Shown: one piece after another, positions 1 through 7,743 of the stretch
Position numbering within the stretch: the stretch's first letter is position 1
Layout: each line of letters begins with the position of its first letter
Assembly (NCBI GenBank): GCA_003573975.1
Contig: AP018533.1
Span: 1 to 64,000 of the forward strand
Reading direction: 5' to 3'
Source: Clostridiales bacterium CCNA10
GTDB lineage: Bacteria > Bacillota > Clostridia > Oscillospirales > Oscillospiraceae
DNA length: 64,000 bases
Position numbers and translations under genes: made by a program
The notes under the pieces: generated by a model
Seen by the model: only the letters and a program-made list of their open reading frames with translations
Told to the model about the DNA's origin: nothing
Databases searched by the model: none

Positions 1-100
1 CGGATCTGGCGCAGGGGCCTTTCTTTTGTTTTACACCCCGCGCGGCCGGACTCCGCGCGCTCCTTTATCCGCCACTTCATTCAAGGAGGTTTTCCTTCCC

Positions 101-1417
101 ATGAATCCTGCCGCAGATGTATGGGCCAAGGTGATCAGCCTGATGCAGCCCGACATGACCGCCACCACCATCAATACCTGGTTTGACGACGCCACCGCCG
201 TGGCGCTGGAGGATGACCGCTTCGTCCTCTACTCCCCCACCCGCTTCAAGCGGGACATCATCGCCACCCGCTATGTCTCCAAAATCCAGACCGCCCTGCG
301 GGACTTGTTCTCCTGTGATATGGAGGTGACTGTTCTTACCGAGGGAGAACTGGATCAGTATCAGCAGGAGCCGGAAAAAAACGATTTCTTCCCCGGCACC
401 GAGGAGTACACCTTCGAGCGCTTCGTGGTGGGCTCCTCCAACAAATTTGCTCACGCCGCCGCCCGGGCGGTGGCCGACAATCCGGGACAGAGTTATAACC
501 CACTGTTTATCTACGGCGAGTCCGGCCTGGGCAAGACCCACCTTCTGTACGCCATCGCCCACACCATCCATAAAAACCACCCGGATTACAAAGTTGTCTA
601 CATCAAGGGAGATACCTTCACCAATGAACTGATCCAGGCCATTCGGGAGGGGCGCAACGCCGAATTTCGGGAAAAATACCGGGGGGCCGACGTGTTCCTC
701 ATGGACGACGTACAGTTCATCGCCGGCCGGGACTCTACCCAGGAGGAGATGTTCCACACCTTCAATACCCTGTACGAACTGAAAAAGCAGATCGTCTTCA
801 CCTCTGACCGGCCGCCCAAGGAGATGCTCCGCCTGGAGGACCGCCTGAAGACCCGGTTCGAGTGGGGCTTATTGGCCGACATCCAGCCCCCGGACTATGA
901 GACCCGCATGGCCATCATCAAAAACAAGGCCATCCGCATGGGGGTGGAGCTGCCAGACTTCCTGCTCCAGCTCATCGCCGAGAACATCACCGCCAATGTG
1001 CGGCAGATCGAGGGCACTGTCAACAAGATCATGGCCTATCAACAGCTGATGGGGGACTCCGTGGACAAGGAGACCGTGGTTCGGGCCGTCAAGGATATGT
1101 TCAAGGAGAAATCTGACATCGTCCCCACCGCAGACGTCATCATCGATGAGGTCTGCAAATTCTACAATATCGAGCCGGCCACCCTCCGGGGCCAGGGCCG
1201 GGCCAAGGATATCTCTCTGGCCCGGCAGATCGCCATGTACCAGATCCGCCGGATGACCAACCTCTCCCTGAAGGAGATCGGCAAGGAATTCGACAACCGG
1301 GACCACACCACCGTCCTCCACTCCATCGAACGCATTGAGGACCTCATCAAGGTGGACCCGGAAAAGGCGGAGATCATCAAAGACATCACCTCCAACATCA
1401 ACATCCGATATGAGTGA
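101..1417 (+). CDS. dnaA: Chromosomal replication initiator DnaA
   Basis: Initiator ATPase that binds DnaA boxes and opens oriC. The reading frame is open from 26, but the ATG at 101 follows AAGGAGG at normal spacing and gives 438 aa starting MNPAADVW, the usual DnaA size. Domain I is about residues 1-80, followed by a short linker. The AAA+ core has the Walker A motif GESGLGKTHLL near 139-149 and the sensor/Walker B stretch VFLMDDVQFI. The C-terminal box-binding domain carries the signature DNRDHTTVLHSI near 400. It is the first gene of the origin block. The following 324 bp hold DnaA boxes, so autoregulation and origin function lie together. Very secure. Confidence 0.98.
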   Translation: MNPAADVWAKVISLMQPDMTATTINTWFDDATAVALEDDRFVLYSPTRFKRDIIATRYVSKIQTALRDLFSCDMEVTVLTEGELDQYQQEPEKNDFFPGTEEYTFERFVVGSSNKFAHAAARAVADNPGQSYNPLFIYGESGLGKTHLLYAIAHTIHKNHPDYKVVYIKGDTFTNELIQAIREGRNAEFREKYRGADVFLMDDVQFIAGRDSTQEEMFHTFNTLYELKKQIVFTSDRPPKEMLRLEDRLKTRFEWGLLADIQPPDYETRMAIIKNKAIRMGVELPDFLLQLIAENITANVRQIEGTVNKIMAYQQLMGDSVDKETVVRAVKDMFKEKSDIVPTADVIIDEVCKFYNIEPATLRGQGRAKDISLARQIAMYQIRRMTNLSLKEIGKEFDNRDHTTVLHSIERIEDLIKVDPEKAEIIKDITSNINIRYE

Positions 1418-1741
1418 CCGGAGCGCGGCTTTTACCGCCTCTCCCCAAAAGATCCAGGCCAGACGCCCCCAGCGGGCTTTTCCGGCCTGCTTCTTTTGAC
1501 CCATTGTTATCCACACTTAAATGTGGATAACTCGTTGCATAATGTGGATAACTTGTTTTCCACGCCCAGCCTGTGGAAAGCGGTCAAAATTCCTCCACAC
1601 CCCCTGTGGACGCTTTTCCCTTAGAGTCTCTAAGGCTTGCGGCGTTTTTCCACATTTTTTCCCCCTACGGGCTACTGTTACGAAAAATATATCCTCTCCT
1701 CTCTTTCAGAGAGCGCGGGAGGAACACAAGGAGGCACACCC
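1418..1741. other. Probable oriC (dnaA-dnaN intergenic, DnaA boxes)
   Basis: The non-coding gap between dnaA and dnaN holds perfect TTATCCACA boxes at 1507-1515 (plus), 1522-1530 (minus) and 1543-1551 (minus). Weaker boxes are TTTTCCACG 1556-1564, TGTGGAAAG 1572-1580 and TTTTCCACA 1646-1654. An AT-rich stretch (1660-1700, with AAAAATATAT) lies on the dnaN side and could be the unwinding element. The arrangement matches the downstream part of Firmicutes origins; whether a second box cluster lies upstream of dnaA cannot be seen in this window. Confidence 0.88.
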
Positions 1742-2848
1742 ATGAAATTTTCCTGTGAAAAGGCGCTTCTGTCCGCGGCGGTGGCAACCACCTCCCGGGC
1801 TGTGGCAGTCAAAAGCTCCATTCCCGCCATGGAGGGCATCCTGATCGAGGCGGATACCCGCCTCCGTCTCACCGGCTACAACCTAGAGACCGGGATCCAA
1901 GCCACCGTGCCCGCGGAGATCCAGGAACCCGGCTCTCTGGTGCTCTCTGCCCGCCTGTTCGGCGAGATCATTCGGAAAATGCCGGATGATGTAGTAGTAT
2001 TTACCGCCAATCACTATATGGTGAACATCAAATGCGGCCTGTCTGAGTTCAACATCCTGGGGACAGACCCGGAGGAGTTCCCCGAGCTGCCTGCTGTGGA
2101 TCAGCAGAACTCTTTGACTATGGAGCAGAGCGTGCTGCGCTCCATGATCGCCCAAACCCTGTTCGCCGTCAGTGACAATGAGAGCCGCCCCATCCACACC
2201 GGTTCCCTCTTTGAAGTGGACCAGACCGGCCTGACCCTGGTGTCGGTGGACGGCTACCGTCTGGCGCTGCGCCGGGAGGCTGTGGAAAGAACCGAGGGGG
2301 CGAAGTCCTTCTCCTTTGTAGTTCCCGGTTCCGCCCTGAGTGAGGTGGAAAAGATATGCTCCGGAGAGGGGCCCGTTACGGTCAACCAGGGCGCCCGCCA
2401 CATCTTGTTCCAGACCGGGGACACGGTGCTGGTCTGCCGCCGGCTGGAGGGGGAATTTTTGGCCTACCGCAACGCCATTCCCCGGAACAATCCTATTCAT
2501 GTGGAATGTGACGCCCGCACCCTGCTGGCCTCTATCGACCGTGTCTCCCTCATCATCAGTGAAAAGCTGAAAAGTCCCCTGCGCTGTGTGTTCGGCGACG
2601 GTTTGGTGTCCATCACCACCAAAACGGGGATCGGAGACGCCGCCGACCAGTGTCCCATCACCGGAGATGGACAGGAACTGGAGATCGGATTTAACAACAA
2701 ATATCTGATGGACGCCCTGAAGGCGGCGCCAGCGGACCGCCTGCGCCTGGAGTTCTCCTCCGGCGTGGCCCCCTGCGTCATCCTGCCTGCCGAGGGGGAA
2801 GAAAACTTTATCTATATGGTTCTGCCCGTCCGCCTGAAGGCAAACTGA
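1742..2848 (+). CDS. dnaN: DNA polymerase III beta sliding clamp
   Basis: Ring-shaped processivity clamp of the replicative polymerase. The ATG at 1742 follows AAGGAGG and gives 368 aa, the normal clamp length, starting MKFSCEKALLSAAV. The three clamp domains fit the length, and the C-terminus ends in the family-typical YMVLPVRL. An upstream extension of the frame to 1637 runs through box-rich DNA and is rejected. It lies directly after oriC and before yaaA-recF, the standard order. Confidence 0.98.
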   Translation: MKFSCEKALLSAAVATTSRAVAVKSSIPAMEGILIEADTRLRLTGYNLETGIQATVPAEIQEPGSLVLSARLFGEIIRKMPDDVVVFTANHYMVNIKCGLSEFNILGTDPEEFPELPAVDQQNSLTMEQSVLRSMIAQTLFAVSDNESRPIHTGSLFEVDQTGLTLVSVDGYRLALRREAVERTEGAKSFSFVVPGSALSEVEKICSGEGPVTVNQGARHILFQTGDTVLVCRRLEGEFLAYRNAIPRNNPIHVECDARTLLASIDRVSLIISEKLKSPLRCVFGDGLVSITTKTGIGDAADQCPITGDGQELEIGFNNKYLMDALKAAPADRLRLEFSSGVAPCVILPAEGEENFIYMVLPVRLKAN

Positions 2849-2865
2849 CGGCGGCTTGCAGGAGA

Positions 2866-2904
2866 CTGTCCACACCGAATAAACTGTCCTTGCGGTGTGG
2901 ACAG
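2866..2904. repeat. 12-bp inverted repeat between dnaN and yaaA
   Basis: CTGTCCACACCG at 2866-2877 is exactly complementary to CGGTGTGGACAG at 2893-2904, with a 15-nt loop. There is no T tract after it, so it is not a standard terminator. The arms contain the DnaA-box-like TGTGGA core. It could be an RNA processing hairpin in the dnaN-recF transcript or a protein site. Confidence 0.6.
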
Positions 2905-2939
2905 CAGCTGGAAACAGGACTGGAAAGTGGGAAGGTTTT

Positions 2940-3155
2940 ATGGAGAAAGCAACCGTTCAGATCCGCACAGAGTTCATCAAGCTGCAGGATCTGCTGAAAT
3001 TCGCCGGAGCAGTGGAGACCGGCGGTGACGCCAAGCTCATCATCCAGGAGGGCCGGGTGTCTGTCAACGGAGAGGTCTGCACCATGCGGGGCAAGAAAAT
3101 GCGCCCCGGTGACCGGGCGGTCATCGACGGCGAGCTGGAGCTGTCCGTACAGTGA
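2940..3155 (+). CDS. yaaA: S4-domain RNA-binding protein YaaA/RlbA-like
   Basis: Small RNA-binding protein of 71 aa with a single S4-like fold, encoded between dnaN and recF in most Firmicutes. The start is the ATG at 2940 after GGAAGG. The protein shows the S4 signature [15 protein letters not shown] followed by [12 protein letters not shown]. Its stop overlaps the GTG of recF by 4 nt (GTGA), so the two are translationally coupled. The family is thought to act in ribosome assembly; the cellular role is inferred from family only. Confidence 0.93.
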   Translation: MEKATVQIRTEFIKLQDLLKFAGAVETGGDAKLIIQEGRVSVNGEVCTMRGKKMRPGDRAVIDGELELSVQ

Positions 3156-4255
3156 TCGTCAAGGCGCTGGAGCTGGAGCGGTTCCGCAACTATGTCCGGT
3201 TTCAAACGGAGTTCCACCCACGGGTGAACCTGATCTATGGGGAGAACGCCCAGGGAAAGACCAATCTTTTGGAGGCCATCGCCTACCTCTCCTCCGCCCG
3301 GTCCCACCGGGCCAGGTATGACCGGGAGATGATCCGGCTGGACGGAGAGGACGCCCTGATTCGGGGCGCGGTGGAGAGCCGCGGGCGGGAATTCCTGCTG
3401 GAGGCCCGGCTGGCCCGGGGCAGGCGGCGGCAGCTGTCCTCCAATGGGGTCCGTCTGAAGACCGCGGGGGAGCTGTCCGGCATTTTGAACACAGTGCTCT
3501 TCTGTCCGGAGGACCTGCTCCTCATCCGGGAGGGGGCCGCCGCCCGGCGGCGCTTTCTGGACTGCGCCATCTGCCAGCTGCGCCCCCGGTATGCCCAGGC
3601 GCTGGCGGAGTACAACCGCCTGTATGAGCACAAGACCCGCATCCTCCGGGACTGGCCGGAGAACCCCTCCCTTCTGGAGACGCTGGAGGACTTCAATGTG
3701 CGCATGGCCCAGACAGGGGCGCTGGTGATCCGCTACCGGGCGTATTTTGTCCGGCGGCTTCAGGAGGCGGCACCGGCGGTGCACCGGGACTTCTCCGGCG
3801 GGCGGGAGGCGCTCTCCCTGACCTATCAGACGGTGTCCTCCGTGTCCGACCCCACGGCCGCGCCCCAGCAGATCCTGGAGCAGCTGCGGGACCACCAGGA
3901 GCGCCACCGTCAGGCGGAGCTGGATTCCAGGCAGTGCCTGTCCGGCCCCCACAAGGACGACCTTCTGGTGGAGCTGGACGGCCGCTCGGCCAAGACCTAT
4001 GGCTCCCAGGGGCAGACCCGGACGGCGGCCCTGTCCCTCAAGCTGGCACAGCGGGACATCTTCTTCCAGGAGACCGGGGAGTACCCCGTGCTGCTGCTGG
4101 ATGACGTGCTCTCAGAGCTGGATGCCCGGCGGCAGGCCTTCGTCCTCAACCACATCCAGGGGGGACAGATCTTCATCACCTGCTGTGAGGAGGAGAAGCT
4201 GGAGGGCCTGGAGGGGGGCGCGGCCTTTCATATCCACGGGGGCGCTCTGGTATAG
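3152..4255 (+). CDS. recF: DNA replication and repair protein RecF
   Basis: SMC-like ATPase that loads RecA at gaps. It is 367 aa with a GTG start at 3152 overlapping the yaaA stop. Walker A is [14 protein letters not shown] near residues 30-43; the ABC-type signature region is [16 protein letters not shown] and Walker B is [13 protein letters not shown] near 310. The N-terminus [14 protein letters not shown] is typical RecF. The length matches the family, with no odd features. It belongs to the dnaN-yaaA-recF unit. Confidence 0.97.
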   Translation: MIVKALELERFRNYVRFQTEFHPRVNLIYGENAQGKTNLLEAIAYLSSARSHRARYDREMIRLDGEDALIRGAVESRGREFLLEARLARGRRRQLSSNGVRLKTAGELSGILNTVLFCPEDLLLIREGAAARRRFLDCAICQLRPRYAQALAEYNRLYEHKTRILRDWPENPSLLETLEDFNVRMAQTGALVIRYRAYFVRRLQEAAPAVHRDFSGGREALSLTYQTVSSVSDPTAAPQQILEQLRDHQERHRQAELDSRQCLSGPHKDDLLVELDGRSAKTYGSQGQTRTAALSLKLAQRDIFFQETGEYPVLLLDDVLSELDARRQAFVLNHIQGGQIFITCCEEEKLEGLEGGAAFHIHGGALV

Positions 4256-4343
4256 CGCCAAACAGAAGCAATTCTACGGTGCCGGACAGACCATCTAACG
4301 CCGTGGAGAAGCGGGACGGCTCGCGCCGTCAAAAGGAGTTTTT

Positions 4344-4646
4344 ATGCCCATTGTGATCGGAATGTTTTTCCTGCTTCCCCTGCTGCTGGGGCTGGTGCTG
4401 GAGTACCTGTGCTGCCGCCTGCCCCGGCGGCGGATCTGGCGTGCCCTCCCCCCTGTTCTGGGGGTCGTTCTCACCGTTCTGGTGGGGGTGGGCCGGTGGA
4501 GCCTGTGGGAATCGGAGACGGTCTCTCCGGTGACACAGCTTCTGATCTTCCCCGGTGTGCCCGGGACGGCCCTCCTGCTGGGCTGCTGGCTGGGCTGGCG
4601 GCTGTGGCGGCGGATCTGGAGACCCAGAGTGCTGGACGGGCCGTGA
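4344..4646 (+). CDS. Small predicted membrane protein, unknown function
   Basis: Encodes 100 aa starting MPIVIGMFFLLPLLLGLVL, preceded by AAAAGGAG. Three hydrophobic stretches are visible (about residues 3-22, 36-52 and 66-84), separated by Arg-rich loops, so a small polytopic membrane protein is likely. It sits between recF and the RemB-like gene, a place often taken by uncharacterised small membrane proteins in clostridial origin blocks. No family recognised. The antisense frames here are judged to be GC shadows. Confidence 0.7.
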   Translation: MPIVIGMFFLLPLLLGLVLEYLCCRLPRRRIWRALPPVLGVVLTVLVGVGRWSLWESETVSPVTQLLIFPGVPGTALLLGCWLGWRLWRRIWRPRVLDGP

Positions 4647-4708
4647 CCAGGTTTTTTCCACATCAGGCGGGGAGAATGTGGACAATGAATGGAAAGGAGG
4701 CGGGAGCT

Positions 4709-4972
4709 GTGTATCTGCACCTGGGCCAGTCGGTGGTGGTGCCCCACAGTCAGATCCTTGGAGTATTCGACCTGGACAACGCCAGCTGGGCCTATAAGAC
4801 CCGGGAGTATTTGGAGCGCGCAGAGCAGGCCGGAAGAGTGGTCTGGCTGGGCGACGACCTGCCGCGGTCCTTTGTGGTGGTGGGCGGAGAGGCCGGCCCT
4901 CCCATGATCTATATTTCCCAGCTCTCCCCCGCAACCCTGCTGAAGCGGGCGGAGGAGAACCGGTTTGAATGA
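4709..4972 (+). CDS. remB: DUF370/RemB-like (YaaB) regulatory protein
   Basis: 87-aa protein of the DUF370 family, the position and fold of Bacillus YaaB (RemB), which lies between recF and gyrB there too. The GTG at 4709 follows AAAGGAGG at 9 nt and makes the protein begin VYLHLGQSVVV, aligned with the Bacillus MYIHIGGDCVV start; the upstream ATGs at 4677 and 4686 are therefore rejected. In Bacillus the paralogue RemA is a DNA-binding activator of biofilm genes; the role of RemB is less clear. Function here is inferred from family and synteny. Confidence 0.88.
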   Translation: MYLHLGQSVVVPHSQILGVFDLDNASWAYKTREYLERAEQAGRVVWLGDDLPRSFVVVGGEAGPPMIYISQLSPATLLKRAEENRFE

Positions 4973-5041
4973 TATGCGGCCCGCGGGCCGCGCCGGGGAC
5001 AGCAGACCGATTGGCGTTCCCATCGAAACAAGACAGAAAGA

Positions 5042-5077
5042 GGGGCCGGAGCGGACCATCCGGATGCTCCGGGCCCC
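5042..5077 (+). other. GC-rich hairpin upstream of gyrB
   Basis: GGGGCCGGAGC near 5042-5052 can pair with GCTCCGGGCCCC near 5066-5077, just before the gyrB ribosome binding site. No T tract follows. It may be a leader hairpin; no promoter was clearly identified in 4973-5098. Confidence 0.4.
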
Positions 5078-5098
5078 CATGACCAAACGGAGGTTACT

Positions 5099-7042
5099 AT
5101 GGCTGAAGAACTGGAACTGAACTCCACCCAGGTGGAGCATGAATATGGCGGCTCTGAGATCCAGGTGCTGGAGGGGCTGGAGGCGGTGCGGAAGCGTCCG
5201 GGAATGTACATCGGCTCCACCTCGGAGTCCGGCCTGCACCATCTGGTGTATGAGATCGTGGACAACTCCATCGATGAGGCTCTGGCCGGCCACTGCACCG
5301 ACATTACGGTGACCATCAACCCCGGCAATACCATCACGGTCACCGACAACGGACGCGGTATCCCGGTGGACGTCCAGCCCCAGACCGGAAAGCCCGCCCT
5401 GGAGGTGGTGTTCACCATCCTCCACGCCGGCGGCAAGTTCGGCGGCGGCGGGTACAAGGTCTCCGGCGGCCTGCACGGCGTGGGCGCGTCAGTGGTCAAC
5501 GCCCTGAGCGAGTGGCTGGAGGTCCAGGTCCATAAGAACGGCCAGATCTATGAGATGAAGTTCTCCCGGGGCAAGATCACCCAGGAAATGAAGGTGGTGG
5601 GCCGCACCGACCACACCGGCACCACGGTCACCTTCAAGCCAGATCCGGAGATGTTCGACACCCTGGTGTACAGCTATGAGACCCTCCACACCCGGATGAG
5701 GGAGGAGGCCTTCCTCAACGCCGGCCTGCGGATCCAGACTGTGGACCTGCGCCCCGGCCAGGAGCAGGAGGACGATATGTGCTATGAGGGGGGCATCCGG
5801 GAGTTTGTCACCTTCCTCAACAAGAGCAAGGACCCTCTGCACAGCGACGTGATCTATATGTCCGGCGCCCGGGAGGACAGCATGGCCGAGGTGGCTATGC
5901 AGTACAACGACGGGTACAGCGAGGTCATGGTCTCCTTTGCCAACAACGTCCACACCCCGGAGGGCGGGATGCATGAGGAGGGCTTCAAGCGGGCCCTGAC
6001 CAACGCCCTGAACGCCTATGGCCGGAAGATCAAGCTGCTCAAGGACGACGAGAAGGTGTCCGGTGAGGACTGCCGGGAGGGCCTGACCGCGGTCATCTCC
6101 GTCAAGCTCACCGACGCCCAGTTTGAGGGCCAGACCAAGGCCAAGCTGGGCAACAGCGCGATCCGCACCCTGGTGAATAACATCGTCAGCGAAAAACTGG
6201 AGATCTATCTGGAGGAGAACCCCGCCGTGGGCCGGGCCATTCTGGACAAGGCCCTCACAGCCAACCGGGCCCGGGAGGCCGCAAAGCGGGCCCGGGAGTC
6301 CATCCGCCGCAAGACCGCCCTGGGCGGAGCCGCCATGCCCGATAAGCTGCGGGACTGCAACGAGGCCAACCCGGAGCTGACAGAGCTCTACATCGTCGAG
6401 GGCGACTCCGCCGGCGGCTCGGCCACCCAGGGCCGGGACAGCCGTTTCCAGGCCATCCTCCCCCTGTGGGGCAAGATGCTTAACGTGGAGAAGGCCCGGG
6501 CGGACAAGGTATACGGCAACGATAAGCTGACCCCGGTCATCACCGCTCTGGGCGCGGGCATCGGGGACGACTTCGACCTGAACAAGCTGCGCTATCACAA
6601 GGTCATCATCATGGCCGATGCCGACGTGGACGGTGCCCACATCCGCACCCTGCTGCTCACCTTCTTCTTCCGCTTCATGCGGCCCCTTATTGAAGAGGGC
6701 TATGTGTACTCCGCCGTGCCTCCCCTGTTCAAGCTCACCCGGGGCAAGACCACCCGCCTGGCCTTCTCCGAAGAGGAGCGGGACGCCATCTCCGCCGAGA
6801 TGCGCGGGGGCAATCCCAATGTGAAGATCGACATCAGCCGCTTCAAGGGCCTGGGCGAGATGAACCCCCACGAGCTGTGGGAGACCACCATGGACCCGGA
6901 GAAGCGCACCCTGCGGCGCATCGAGCTGGACGACGCCGTCCGGGCCGACGAGACCTTCACCATCCTCATGGGCGAGAAGGTGGAGCCCCGGAAGGAGTTC
7001 ATTGAAAAGAACGCCAAGTACGCCGTCAACCTGGACTACTGA
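5099..7042 (+). CDS. gyrB: DNA gyrase subunit B
   Basis: ATPase subunit of gyrase, 647 aa, with ATG at 5099 after CGGAGG. The GHKL ATP-binding domain has [12 protein letters not shown] and TDNGRGIPV, and the TOPRIM domain has EGDSAGGSA and the DADVDGAHI metal motif. The C-terminus ends in [15 protein letters not shown] as usual. Oddity: in the TOPRIM quinolone region the sequence reads LPLWGKMLN, so the residue equivalent to E. coli Lys447 (Arg in most Gram-positives) is Trp, and the one equivalent to Lys433 is Thr. Followed by tandem repeats and gyrA. Confidence 0.98.
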   Translation: MAEELELNSTQVEHEYGGSEIQVLEGLEAVRKRPGMYIGSTSESGLHHLVYEIVDNSIDEALAGHCTDITVTINPGNTITVTDNGRGIPVDVQPQTGKPALEVVFTILHAGGKFGGGGYKVSGGLHGVGASVVNALSEWLEVQVHKNGQIYEMKFSRGKITQEMKVVGRTDHTGTTVTFKPDPEMFDTLVYSYETLHTRMREEAFLNAGLRIQTVDLRPGQEQEDDMCYEGGIREFVTFLNKSKDPLHSDVIYMSGAREDSMAEVAMQYNDGYSEVMVSFANNVHTPEGGMHEEGFKRALTNALNAYGRKIKLLKDDEKVSGEDCREGLTAVISVKLTDAQFEGQTKAKLGNSAIRTLVNNIVSEKLEIYLEENPAVGRAILDKALTANRAREAAKRARESIRRKTALGGAAMPDKLRDCNEANPELTELYIVEGDSAGGSATQGRDSRFQAILPLWGKMLNVEKARADKVYGNDKLTPVITALGAGIGDDFDLNKLRYHKVIIMADADVDGAHIRTLLLTFFFRFMRPLIEEGYVYSAVPPLFKLTRGKTTRLAFSEEERDAISAEMRGGNPNVKIDISRFKGLGEMNPHELWETTMDPEKRTLRRIELDDAVRADETFTILMGEKVEPRKEFIEKNAKYAVNLDY

Positions 7043-7078
7043 GAATTAGGAATGAGGAATTAGGAGTTAGGAATTGCG
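7043..7078 (+). repeat. AATTAGGA-type short repeat after gyrB
   Basis: Immediately after the gyrB stop come four loose copies of GAATTAGGA/GAGTTAGGA. The same motif, with an inverted partner, occurs at 55242-55307, so this is a dispersed short repeat rather than gyrase-specific sequence. Confidence 0.7.
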
Positions 7079-7080
7079 GT

Positions 7081-7499
7081 GTCCGGCACAGCCGGACAAT
7101 TTGAACGATTCGCTGGAGGCGAATGCTTCCGCTGATGGTAGGGGCGGATGTCCTCATCCGCCCGTTGAAACCGGGAACACATCCCGGGAAGGAGGAGCGC
7201 CATGGAGCTGCTGTTCGCCCCCATGTCCGGCACAGCCGGACAATTTGAGCGATTCGCTGGAGGCGAATGCTTCCGCTGATGGTAGGGGCGGATGTCCCCA
7301 TCCGCCCGTTGGAACCGGGAACACATCCCGGGAAGGAGGAGCGCCATGGAGCTGCTGTTCGCCCCCATGTCCGGCACAGCCGGACAATTTGAGCGATTCG
7401 CTGGAGGCGAATGCTTCCGCTGATGGTAGGGGCGGATGTCCCCATTCGCCCGTTGGAACCGGGAACACATCCCGGGAAGGAGGAGCGCCATGGAGCTGT
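7081..7499 (+). repeat. 144-bp tandem repeat, about 2.9 copies
   Basis: Three near-identical units start at 7081, 7225 and 7369 (period exactly 144). Each unit carries GTCCGGCACAGCCGGAC, then TTCGCTGGAGGCGAA, a GTAGGGGCGGATG...CATCCGCCC palindrome and CCGGGAACACATCCCGG, so four hairpins, and ends in GGAAGGAGGAGCGCC-ATGGAGCTG. That end is the ribosome site and start of the following gene, so the gene's translation start exists three times (ATG at 7202, 7346, 7490). The first two open only 25-codon frames ending at a TGA. Confidence 0.95.
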
Positions 7500-7717
7500 T
7501 GTCCGCCCTCCAGGCCCTGTTGTGGAACAGGGCGGAGCACATAGGGCTCCGCCTGGCGCCCCGGTGGCCGTCGGGCGGGCTGTCAGCGGCGTTTCTGCTG
7601 TGCGTCATCAATCTGCATCATCCCTATGAGGCGGGATTTGCAATGTTCTGTGCCCTGGCTGCTCTGATGGGCTCCCTAGCAGGGGCGGCCGGCGGCTGGC
7701 TGAGAAGGAAAAAATGA
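7490..7717 (+). CDS. Small predicted membrane protein between gyrB and gyrA
   Basis: 75 aa from the ATG at 7490, the third copy of the repeated AAGGAGGAGCGCC-ATG start. Residues about 30-45 (GGLSAAFLLCVINLHH) and 51-68 (GFAMFCALAALMGSLAGAAGG) are hydrophobic, and the protein ends WLRRKK, typical of a small two-helix membrane protein with a positive tail. No family recognised. It ends 26 nt before gyrA, so co-transcription is likely. The frame continues upstream to 7436 inside the repeat, but that start lacks a ribosome site. Confidence 0.6.
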   Translation: MELLSALQALLWNRAEHIGLRLAPRWPSGGLSAAFLLCVINLHHPYEAGFAMFCALAALMGSLAGAAGGWLRRKK

Positions 7718-7743
7718 GCCTCTAGCAAGGAGGAAGTAAATTC

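Noticed and set aside
7081..7499. The tandem repeats as a CRISPR array
   Set aside because: The 144-bp units are directly adjacent with no spacers and contain several internal palindromes and a translation start.
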